DNA from: CBDHFN01 sp965262605
Lineage (GTDB): Bacteria; Pseudomonadota; Alphaproteobacteria; JASGCL01
Assembly: GCA_965262605.1 (NCBI GenBank)
Contig: CBDHFN010000003.1
Span: 1,364,001 to 1,428,000 of the forward strand
DNA length: 64,000 nucleotides
Direction of reading: 5' to 3'
Shown: piece after piece, positions 8,314 to 15,904 of the stretch
Numbering within the stretch: position 1 is the first letter of the stretch
Layout of the letters: each line of letters opens with the position of its first letter
Translations under genes and position numbers: made by a program
The notes under the pieces: generated by a model
Databases searched by the model: none
Told to the model about the DNA's origin: nothing
What the model saw: only the letters and a program-made list of their open reading frames with translations

Positions 8314-9009
8314 TCGGTTAAGTTTTTGGACTTGTTGATATGTTGCCACATCGCCAATATGATATAATTTCCCGCCCATTACTTCGCCAATTAAGCGATT
8401 TTCAAGCAATAATTCATCATAAATTAAGTTTAATGAAAATTTTTCGGGGCGATTATCCTTAAAAAAATCTTTGCGTAAAATTTGCACGCCCATAAATAAC
8501 AAAGATTTATCCGATTTTTCCCGCAATAAATTTTCGCCATTAAGGCTAAAATCACCCTTGCCATTATGCCCAATAATATTGGGTAATGGAGCAATGGCTA
8601 AAACCGCGTAATTTTGGTGATGCGCATTAAATTTTTGCGTCATGCGTTGTAATAAATCATCATCGCCTTGCCAAAAAATATCGCCATTTATCGCCCAAAA
8701 TGCGTCGCTTGGAATTAAGGGTAAGCCGTTGAATATGCCGCCGCCAGTTTCCAAAACATCTGGTTCAAAAATTACTTGGCAATTTGCTTTGTTTTGCCAA
8801 TTTTCATGGACAAATTGATTAATTTGTAAGGCTAAATAATGGCTGTTAAAAATAAAATTGCGCACGCCATATTGGTATAATAATTCTAAACTATATTGAA
8901 TAATTGGCTTGCCATGGATTTTAACCAGCGGTTTGGGGATATTATCGGTGATTGGGCGCAATCTTGTTCCTAATCCCGCGGTCAAGATAAAAGCTGAATC
9001 AACAATCAT
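8308..9009 (-). CDS. Sugar-1-phosphate nucleotidyltransferase (MurU-like)
   Basis: A 233-residue single-domain nucleotidyltransferase. The N-terminus carries the family signature LTAGLGTRLRPITDNIPKPL followed by the GKPII loop, and INGDIFW provides the metal-binding Asp. The compact length without a C-terminal beta-helix fits MurU (N-acetylmuramate-1-phosphate uridylyltransferase) and the bacterial mannose-1-phosphate guanylyltransferase relatives; I cannot separate these from sequence alone. The ATG at 9009 is preferred to the TTG at 9030. It overlaps the upstream epimerase gene by 11 nt. Confidence 0.8.
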   Translation of the reverse strand: MIVDSAFILTAGLGTRLRPITDNIPKPLVKIHGKPIIQYSLELLYQYGVRNFIFNSHYLALQINQFVHENWQNKANCQVIFEPDVLETGGGIFNGLPLIPSDAFWAINGDIFWQGDDDLLQRMTQKFNAHHQNYAVLAIAPLPNIIGHNGKGDFSLNGENLLREKSDKSLLFMGVQILRKDFFKDNRPEKFSLNLIYDELLLENRLIGEVMGGKLYHIGDVATYQQVQKLNRL

Positions 9010-9973
9010 GAAATTCTTTATACCAAGCAATAAATTGTTTTATGCCCTCGCTTATCGGGGTTTTGGGGGTAAATCCCGTTAAAGCTTGCAAATCGTCAAT
9101 ATCGGCATATGTATCTGGCACATCACCCGCTTGCAAAGGTTGCATTGCGATGATTGCTTTTTTCCCTAACTGCTGTTGCAATTCATCAATCATTTCCATT
9201 AAAGGGGTTGGGTTGTTATTGCCAATATTCATTAATCGGTAAGGTGGATTTATTTCATTGGGAATTTTTGGAATTAATTGTTCAATGCCCGTGATAATAT
9301 CATCTACAAAAGTAAAATCGCGTTGCATCTTGCCGAAATTAAAGACATTTATCGGCTCACCCGCAAGAATGGCTTTGGTGAATAAAAACATGCTCATATC
9401 CGGGCGACCAAAGGGACCATAAACGGTGAAAAATCTTAAACCCGTGGTTGGAATTTGGAATAAATGGCTATAAACATGCCCCATCAGCTCATTCGTGCGT
9501 TTAGTTGCGGCGTAAAGGCTAATCGGTGTGTCCACCCTGTCGCTTACCGCAAAGGGTAATTTCGTGTTGCCGCCATAAACCGAAGACGAAGACGCATATA
9601 ATAAATGTTCCACGCCAACGGCACGGCACGCTTCAAGAATATTCAAGAATCCATCAATATTGCTTTTGGTATAGGCATGGGGGTTTGTTAGCGAATAACG
9701 AACACCAGCTTGCGCGGCAAGATTTACCACAAAATTTGGTTTGAAATCTTGAAATGCTTTTAACAACGAATCATAATCGGCTAAGTCGGCTTTGATGAAT
9801 TTGTAATTTGGAAATTTTTCTAAAATCGCGCACCGCGCATATTTATATTTAACGGCATAATAATCATTAATTATGTCATATCCCATGACTTCATAACCAT
9901 TATTAAGCAATCTTTTGGCTAAATGAAAGCCAATAAAACCGGCAGTCCCCGTTATTAATATTTTTTTATTCAT
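8999..9973 (-). CDS. NAD-dependent sugar epimerase, UDP-glucuronate 4-epimerase-like
   Basis: A 324-residue extended short-chain dehydrogenase/reductase. The NAD-binding motif is GTAGFIG (residues 9-15), the catalytic pair is in SLYAATKRTNE (YxxxK), and the segments AAQAGVRYSL and RFFTVYGPFGRPDM are characteristic of UDP-glucuronate 4-epimerases, which make UDP-galacturonate for surface polysaccharide. Co-translated with the downstream sugar nucleotidyltransferase, consistent with a role in envelope polysaccharide. Confidence 0.85.
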   Translation of the reverse strand: MNKKILITGTAGFIGFHLAKRLLNNGYEVMGYDIINDYYAVKYKYARCAILEKFPNYKFIKADLADYDSLLKAFQDFKPNFVVNLAAQAGVRYSLTNPHAYTKSNIDGFLNILEACRAVGVEHLLYASSSSVYGGNTKLPFAVSDRVDTPISLYAATKRTNELMGHVYSHLFQIPTTGLRFFTVYGPFGRPDMSMFLFTKAILAGEPINVFNFGKMQRDFTFVDDIITGIEQLIPKIPNEINPPYRLMNIGNNNPTPLMEMIDELQQQLGKKAIIAMQPLQAGDVPDTYADIDDLQALTGFTPKTPISEGIKQFIAWYKEFHDC

Positions 9974-10062
9974 AAATTAATGTTAATAAGCTTTGCAAAA
10001 AAAATCAAGAAAATTTTATTGAAATTATTGACTAAATTTTGAATCAATAATATTAAAAAGGA

Positions 10063-11613
10063 ATGGTTAAAATTATTCATAAATTCATTACAATTTTAAT
10101 TTGTTTTAATTTTATTTTTCCAATCGGAAATTCGCAAGATTTAACAGATTATTCAAGGCTTTCTGCCGAAGGTATCGTTGCATTTATTGATAAGTTATTG
10201 GAAAATCCAATTTATGTAGATAATTATATTAAACCTGTTTATGGTAAAAAAGATATTACCCCTGAAACACATCAATATATTACCGGTAATTTAATTTATA
10301 ACGAAGCGGTAAAAATTGATAAGACGGCGGAATTATTAAAGGGGCAAGCTAAACAAGCATTAAAACAAAAATATTATGCTTTATTAGAAATTTCCAGCAA
10401 CCGCGACTATCCCGAAGCCGATTTTGCGCTTGCGAACTTATATTTTGCGGGCGAAGGCGAAAAACAAGCCGATTTTAATATTGCCCTTAATTTTTATCAA
10501 AAATACCTGAATAATAATAAAGTTCAAGGCGATTTGAAGCTAATTTCTTTGGCAAAGGAGCGCATTGCATTTATTGAAAATTTAAAGAAAAATCAAACAG
10601 CTTTGCCCAAGCAAGAAGACAATAAAGTTGATTATTCGCAAATCCCCGCCGAAGGTATTATCGCGATTATTGATAAAAATGTTAAAAATCAGAATTTTAT
10701 TGACCAAAAAATTAAACCATTATTCCCAAACCAAGAAATCAGCGCGGATTTAGTCAATTATGTAGCGGGTAAATATATTTATGACGAAGCCATTAAATTA
10801 GAATCTGTCATTGAAATTAATGCGCAAAATAAATCAAATGTAAAAAAATATTTTATTTTATTGGAAACGGCAAGCAATCGCCAATATTATTTGGCGGATT
10901 TTCGTTTAGGGAATATTTATTTTAGTGGTGAGAATGGCAAACAAGTGAATTTTAAAACAGCTTTAGATTTTTATAATAAAGCCCTTAATTCTAAATATCC
11001 AATTAACCCAAAAATTCAGAATTTGGCGAAATCGCGTATTGAATATATTAATTCTATCAATAAAACTGAGAGTAAATTTGCGAGTTCCCCTCAAAATAAT
11101 GACGAGCAAGCTAATTTTAAAGATTTACCCGATTATAGCTTTTTAAATGCCGATGGCGTTATTTCGTCAATTCATAAGCTTGTTGCAGATGATAATTTCA
11201 TCAGAACCCGAATTAAACCCATGGCGGGCGGCAAAGAAATTAATCAATCATTTTTAAATCAAATTGCTTATCGTTTAATATATGAGCAAGCCGTTGCTTT
11301 GGACGGAAATTTTGATGGTATCGCCGTTAATAAAAAAGATTTTATTTTTGCAAAATATATTAAATTATTAACCTATTCGGCTTCCCATGATTATCCAGAG
11401 GCAAATTTAAAACTTGGCAATCTATATTTTGCGGGTGAAGTTGGGCAAGTTATTGACTTGGATAGGGCAAAATCTTACTTTACTCGAGTTTTACAATTAA
11501 AAGACTCGGCGGATAATAAAATAATAAGTCTTGCCAATGAACGATTAAAGTTAATTGATAATATCAGAAAAGGTATTTCCAAACACCCGATTAATCCAGC
11601 AATACGAAATTAA
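10063..11613 (+). CDS. Secreted protein with three tandem Sel1-like units
   Basis: A 516-residue protein with an N-terminal hydrophobic segment (about 4-22) that looks like a Sec signal peptide. The rest is three tandem units of about 155-165 residues. Each opens with a conserved AEGI(I/V)A-IDK-type block (third copy ADGVISSIHK). Each later contains a Sel1/TPR-like stretch of the form YPEADFALANLYFAGE, then a helix, then LAKERIxFI. The units are separated by polar linkers. Sel1-type repeats usually bind proteins, so an envelope scaffold role is possible. The AAGGA ribosome site abuts the ATG at 10063, an unusually short spacing. Confidence 0.7.
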   Translation: MVKIIHKFITILICFNFIFPIGNSQDLTDYSRLSAEGIVAFIDKLLENPIYVDNYIKPVYGKKDITPETHQYITGNLIYNEAVKIDKTAELLKGQAKQALKQKYYALLEISSNRDYPEADFALANLYFAGEGEKQADFNIALNFYQKYLNNNKVQGDLKLISLAKERIAFIENLKKNQTALPKQEDNKVDYSQIPAEGIIAIIDKNVKNQNFIDQKIKPLFPNQEISADLVNYVAGKYIYDEAIKLESVIEINAQNKSNVKKYFILLETASNRQYYLADFRLGNIYFSGENGKQVNFKTALDFYNKALNSKYPINPKIQNLAKSRIEYINSINKTESKFASSPQNNDEQANFKDLPDYSFLNADGVISSIHKLVADDNFIRTRIKPMAGGKEINQSFLNQIAYRLIYEQAVALDGNFDGIAVNKKDFIFAKYIKLLTYSASHDYPEANLKLGNLYFAGEVGQVIDLDRAKSYFTRVLQLKDSADNKIISLANERLKLIDNIRKGISKHPINPAIRN

Positions 11614-11615
11614 TT

Positions 11616-11643
11616 TTGACATATCGGTAAAATATGGTATATT
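11616..11643 (+). promoter_or_regulatory. Strong sigma-70 promoter, probably giving a leaderless tmpA mRNA
   Basis: TTGACA at 11616-11621, a 16-nt spacer and TATATT at 11638-11643 form a near-consensus promoter. Only 6 nt separate the -10 box from the ATG at 11650, so transcription should begin at or next to the start codon. No ribosome-binding site is visible. Confidence 0.75.
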
Positions 11644-11649
11644 ACTTTT

Positions 11650-12813
11650 ATGAATAAAATACGGCAAATTGAAATTAGTGAAAAGGGCGAATTTTGCATT
11701 ATTTCGTTTAATAATGAACGAATTGCAAGGTTTCATGCTGTTTGGCTTCGCGATAATGCTTATGATGCCACTACAAGACACCCAAAAAATCAGCAACGGC
11801 TGATAACTATTGGCGACATTGCCCCAGACATGAAAATTAATGCGTGCAATATTATTAATGAATTTGAATTGGAGATAAAATTTTATTCGCCATCAAAAAA
11901 TCTTAACGAAACTATCAAATATCATGCCGATTTTTTATGGCAAAATCGGTATGATAAAAATCACGATTACCCCGAATTTTCTTACCCTGAATATTATGAA
12001 TTATGGGATAAAAATTTTTTAGGCGAATTGCCCCGAATTAATTATCAAGACGCACTTAACAGCGAATATTTATTATATATTTGGTTGGCAAATTTGCGCA
12101 AATATGGCTTTGCTTTAATGGCGGGTGCGCCCACGGCAAGCGGTTCTTTGATAAAAATAGCTGAGCTTTTTTCATTTGTGCGCCATACAAATTATGGGCT
12201 TTGGTTTGAAGTCCGCGCCGAAGTCAATCCCAATAATCTTGCATATACAAATTTAGGGTTGCAAGCGCATACTGATAATCCTTATCGCGACCCAGTGCCG
12301 ACTATGCAAATTCTTCATGCCTTGGAAAATTCGGTAAATGGCGGGGAATCTATTATTGTTGATGGTTTTGCCGTGGCGCAAAAAATATATCAAGAAAACC
12401 CCGAATATTTTCGGTTATTATCACAATATAGCGCGCATTTTGATTATCGTGGCGATGATAACACAAGATTATCGGCGAAATTTCCGATTTTTGAAAAAAA
12501 TATCTTGGGGCAATTGGATAAAGTGCGATTTAATAATCGTTCAGCATTTGCGTTTTGCGATATTCCATTTGCTGTAATGGGTGATTATTATCAAGCCTAT
12601 CGGCGATTCGCCGAATATATTTCGGATTCAACCATGATGGTTGAATTTAAACTTAACGCAGGCGAGCTTTTTATCGTTGATAACACACGCGTATTGCACG
12701 CCAGACGGGAATTTACGGGCACGGGCAATCGCTGGCTTCAAGGGTGCTATCCGGACAAAGACGGATTTATTTCAAAATACACGATATTGAACGAAAAATA
12801 TGGAAATAAATAA
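11650..12813 (+). CDS. tmpA: 2-oxoglutarate-dependent dioxygenase, TmpA-like (gamma-butyrobetaine hydroxylase family)
   Basis: A 387-residue Fe(II)/2-oxoglutarate dioxygenase of the gamma-butyrobetaine hydroxylase family. The iron ligands are His207 and Asp209 (AHTDNPYRDP) and His350 (RVLHARREF); nearby Arg352 or Arg361 would bind 2-oxoglutarate. The N-terminal domain keeps FHAVWLRDN but lacks the cysteines that bind zinc in true butyrobetaine hydroxylases. The next gene, overlapping by 14 nt, is a PhnZ/TmpB-type HD oxygenase. That pairing is the hallmark of TmpA-TmpB, which hydroxylate and then cleave 2-(trimethylamino)ethylphosphonate. Assignment as tmpA rests mainly on this neighbour; carnitine synthesis is the alternative. 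Confidence 0.78.
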   Translation: MNKIRQIEISEKGEFCIISFNNERIARFHAVWLRDNAYDATTRHPKNQQRLITIGDIAPDMKINACNIINEFELEIKFYSPSKNLNETIKYHADFLWQNRYDKNHDYPEFSYPEYYELWDKNFLGELPRINYQDALNSEYLLYIWLANLRKYGFALMAGAPTASGSLIKIAELFSFVRHTNYGLWFEVRAEVNPNNLAYTNLGLQAHTDNPYRDPVPTMQILHALENSVNGGESIIVDGFAVAQKIYQENPEYFRLLSQYSAHFDYRGDDNTRLSAKFPIFEKNILGQLDKVRFNNRSAFAFCDIPFAVMGDYYQAYRRFAEYISDSTMMVEFKLNAGELFIVDNTRVLHARREFTGTGNRWLQGCYPDKDGFISKYTILNEKYGNK

Positions 12814-13357
12814 AACAAATTTCACCGAATTTTTTCGCCAATTACTGATTGAAAAGGGCGGTGATAGCTATTTGGGAGAGCAAGTGACGATGCAAGAACA
12901 TATGTTGCAATGCGCCCATTTAGCCGTGCTTGCCAAAGCCGAAAATTATGAAATTATTGCGGCTTTGTTGCATGATATTGGGCATTATTGGGGGGAATTT
13001 GGGTGTTATTCGCCCGATGATACGCAAGACAAGCATCACGAAGTCAGTGGAAAAATTCTTGCCGATATGATATTTCCCAAGCCAATTGGCGAAATTATCG
13101 GCTTGCATGTCGCAGCAAAGCGGTATTTATGCGCCACGAATCAAAGATATTACGATGCTTTATCGCCCGCATCGCAACATACTTTAACATTGCAAGGTGG
13201 GGCATTTAACCCCCAAGAAGTTAAGGAATTTGAAAAAAACCAATATTATAAATCTGCGCTTAAAGTCCGCGTATGGGACGATAAAGCCAAAGTCCCCAAT
13301 TTAATCACCCCCGATTTTGATTATTATATTCCGATATTGCATCAAATTTATGAATAA
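12800..13357 (+). CDS. tmpB: HD-domain mixed-valent di-iron oxygenase, TmpB/PhnZ-like
   Basis: A 185-residue HD-domain protein. Tyr24, Glu27, His34, His58, Asp59, His62, His80 and Asp161 occur at the same positions I recall for the active site of PhnZ, the di-iron oxygenase that cleaves 1-hydroxy-2-aminoethylphosphonate. The YLGE loop is specific to this branch and absent from HD phosphohydrolases. In a TmpA-TmpB pair the product would be glycine betaine and inorganic phosphate. Start codon lies inside tmpA (14-nt overlap). PhnZ-type specificity for the unmethylated substrate cannot be excluded. Confidence 0.8.
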   Translation: MEINKTNFTEFFRQLLIEKGGDSYLGEQVTMQEHMLQCAHLAVLAKAENYEIIAALLHDIGHYWGEFGCYSPDDTQDKHHEVSGKILADMIFPKPIGEIIGLHVAAKRYLCATNQRYYDALSPASQHTLTLQGGAFNPQEVKEFEKNQYYKSALKVRVWDDKAKVPNLITPDFDYYIPILHQIYE

Positions 13358-13410
13358 TGGGTGATGGGGTTGTTATTTTAATTAAACAACTATTTTTGAA
13401 TATTATGATA

Positions 13411-14052
13411 TTAATTTTGTTCATTAAAAGTAATTTCATTTATATCTTTATTACAATTTACATTAACAATGGCACTTGAATTATTTACTTTTTCAAACTT
13501 AACATCTGTTGAATTTTCCCCAATAGGTTGTTCTTGCGCAATACTATATTGTTGTTTGTCAGGTTTATTTTCATTAAGATAAAAACAATATTTAAGATAA
13601 ACTATATCTAACTTATTACTTAATTTTTTTGCATTTTCATAATCATTAATTAAAAAATTAAATAACTCAATGCCATTCTTATATTTAAAATACAAATCAG
13701 ATGCTTTTTGTTTTGTCGTTTTTAATTCAATAATATAGACGAATAATTTATTATTTTTATATGCAATAACAAAACCCTCTGGAATTGAATCTTTTCGTGT
13801 TTTTTGCGATACAAATTTTTCTTTGGTTGTATTAAAGCTATTATGTGCATCTTCTGTCATTAAAGCGATAGCATTGCATTCTTGTGGTATTTTTATAGTA
13901 AGTTTGTTGAGATTATTTTGGAGGGCAATATTTTTTTCAAGCTGCTTTTTTGTGTTTCTATCCTTGTAAAAAACAATGGAATTATTTGTATCGGGTTTCA
14001 TTACAATATCTGAATGAAAGAATTTTGCCAATTCATCTATTATCCCGTTCAT
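13411..14052 (-). CDS. Unknown protein, candidate PD-(D/E)XK nuclease partner of an AAA ATPase
   Basis: A 213-residue protein I cannot place in a named family. The centre (residues 88-130) has a plausible PD-(D/E)XK nuclease core: Glu92 in IPEGF, two hydrophobic strands, then Glu109-Leu-Lys111 at the end of the second strand, followed by a helix. The last 60 residues are polar and low in complexity. It begins 2 nt after the stop of the AAA ATPase gene, so the two are one transcription-translation unit. Function is inferred from layout and motif only. Confidence 0.55.
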   Translation of the reverse strand: MNGIIDELAKFFHSDIVMKPDTNNSIVFYKDRNTKKQLEKNIALQNNLNKLTIKIPQECNAIALMTEDAHNSFNTTKEKFVSQKTRKDSIPEGFVIAYKNNKLFVYIIELKTTKQKASDLYFKYKNGIELFNFLINDYENAKKLSNKLDIVYLKYCFYLNENKPDKQQYSIAQEQPIGENSTDVKFEKVNNSSAIVNVNCNKDINEITFNEQN

Positions 14053-14054
14053 TA

Positions 14055-15809
14055 TTATTTATCTCGTTTTGCATCATTTAATTTATCAATGATGTCATTT
14101 TCTTTCATAATGGAATCCATAATTTCATCATTAAAATTTTCAATTCTAAATCCCAAATTAAAATTATCACGATTGGCTTCTTTTATAACTGATTTACCAT
14201 TAATATTAATAATTTCATGCATTATTACATCATCTGGGTTTAACGCCGCACCAAAATCTTCATCATTTTCATCAATATTTAATGCCGATTTACGAATTAA
14301 ATTGTTAATTTCGCGGGCAAACATAGTGCTGTGAGTTGTAATGAAAATATTGATGCCTTGGTTAATCAAAATACCGATTAATCGTGCTAATTTTCGTTGG
14401 TTGCCAATATGTAAATTTAACTCTGGTTCGTCAATAATTAATAAATCATCCTTTTGGGCGATATTATTAATATAAAAATTTAACATAGTCAATGCCCGAA
14501 CACTACTAGATGATTTTTTTAAATCAAGCGATTTGTCATAACCATCTGGGCGAAATTGAATTTCCTTGGCATTATCGTCATAAATATATTTACCCTTTGC
14601 CATATTTTCAAATTGTTTTTGTATTAAAGCATTATTGTATAAAAAACTTTCTTGCTTAACTAATTTTTGTAATTCAGTTTTATTAAAATTAATATTGTCT
14701 TTAATCGGCATGGGGTATGAAATATCATCAATTAATCTATCCATTCGCCGAAATTCATTCTCGCGAAAAATTAGATTTTTGTTAAAACTTGGGTTGTTCG
14801 CCAACATAATTAAATGTTTTATAATAATTTGTCTATCAATTTTACCTGCAATATCAATTTTATGCAACGATCTTTCAATTAGTTTTAAAATATGCTCTAG
14901 CTCAGGTAAATACTTTTCAAATTGGGATATTTTTGTTATTTGCAATAATTCAAAATCATCCTCGTATAAATGCCTTAAACGCCCTCTGTCGGTCAAGCGA
15001 TTTATTAAAAAACCAATTTCTTCAAAATCAAATTTATGGGCGAATATTTCCTTGCTTTGAATAAATTCACGAATATTTTGCAATGGTAAAACTTCGGCAA
15101 GCAACTGACTTAAAAATATAGAACCCAGCAAATTTTCATTTTCACGGCTAATCATTCGTATTTTATTTTTAACTTGATCTATATTTTTAAACATATCAAT
15201 AAAAATCTGCGTTCCTGTTCGCTCCGCGCTTAGAATAAATGAATTTCCCAAAATATGATCCGTAAGCGAAGATATAATTCGCTTGTTTAATTGGTTTATA
15301 AAATATTCTTTTTTCCAAGATTCTTTTTTCCAAGCTTTTTTTAACTCTTCATAATTTTTAAATATAATTACAACTTCATCTTGACCGCTTGTTTTTGAAA
15401 ATTCAAACTCATCATTCGTATATTTAAACTCTAATTTCTTAATTTCTGGTTGCGAATATTCAATTTTTAGTTCGGTGTTTTGATATAAATTTACGGGGGA
15501 ATCACCAAACACATCATCACTGGAATTAGCAATAAAATCATTAGTTGCATTATCCAATTCTTGATTAATATCTCGCAAAAATTCCGTCAAATTTAACTTC
15601 ATAATATTGGAATCAACCAACATTTCATCCAATTTCAAATCAATTTTAATATAATTTTTTAATAATTTCAAAATTCCATATAAAGTATATGTTAGATATG
15701 TTTTGCCTAAATTATTATCGCCCATAAGTATGGTTAATTTACCAAAGCGCAAATTTCCCTCTTGGTCAATTGGTCCAAGATTTTTTATGCATAGCTTTGT
15801 TATTCTCAT
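14055..15809 (-). CDS. AAA15/OLD-like ABC-type ATPase
   Basis: A 584-residue ATPase of the SMC/RecF/OLD fold. It starts with the typical ITKLCIKNLGPI strand and a Walker A MGDNNLGKT (about residues 29-37). A long helical insertion follows, then an ABC-type signature around KSSSSVRALTML, a Walker B with catalytic glutamate (LLIIDEPELNLH) and the switch histidine in ITTHSTMF. No C-terminal TOPRIM domain is evident, so nuclease activity would have to come from the small co-transcribed partner. Such ATPase-effector pairs are common in anti-phage defence; that role is inferred. Confidence 0.8.
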   Translation of the reverse strand: MRITKLCIKNLGPIDQEGNLRFGKLTILMGDNNLGKTYLTYTLYGILKLLKNYIKIDLKLDEMLVDSNIMKLNLTEFLRDINQELDNATNDFIANSSDDVFGDSPVNLYQNTELKIEYSQPEIKKLEFKYTNDEFEFSKTSGQDEVVIIFKNYEELKKAWKKESWKKEYFINQLNKRIISSLTDHILGNSFILSAERTGTQIFIDMFKNIDQVKNKIRMISRENENLLGSIFLSQLLAEVLPLQNIREFIQSKEIFAHKFDFEEIGFLINRLTDRGRLRHLYEDDFELLQITKISQFEKYLPELEHILKLIERSLHKIDIAGKIDRQIIIKHLIMLANNPSFNKNLIFRENEFRRMDRLIDDISYPMPIKDNINFNKTELQKLVKQESFLYNNALIQKQFENMAKGKYIYDDNAKEIQFRPDGYDKSLDLKKSSSSVRALTMLNFYINNIAQKDDLLIIDEPELNLHIGNQRKLARLIGILINQGINIFITTHSTMFAREINNLIRKSALNIDENDEDFGAALNPDDVIMHEIININGKSVIKEANRDNFNLGFRIENFNDEIMDSIMKENDIIDKLNDAKRDK

Positions 15810-15904
15810 AATTTATATATAGCTATTTTTAAAGAAAAGTCAATAAATTTTTAAATTATGCTGCAGCATGATGTTTATAAAACTATTAAATATTTAATAA
15901 TCTT

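Noticed and set aside
15865..15876. 12-bp perfect palindrome ATGCTGCAGCAT between glnE and the AAA ATPase
   Set aside because: Too short, with no T tract and no clear link to either gene, to call a terminator or operator.
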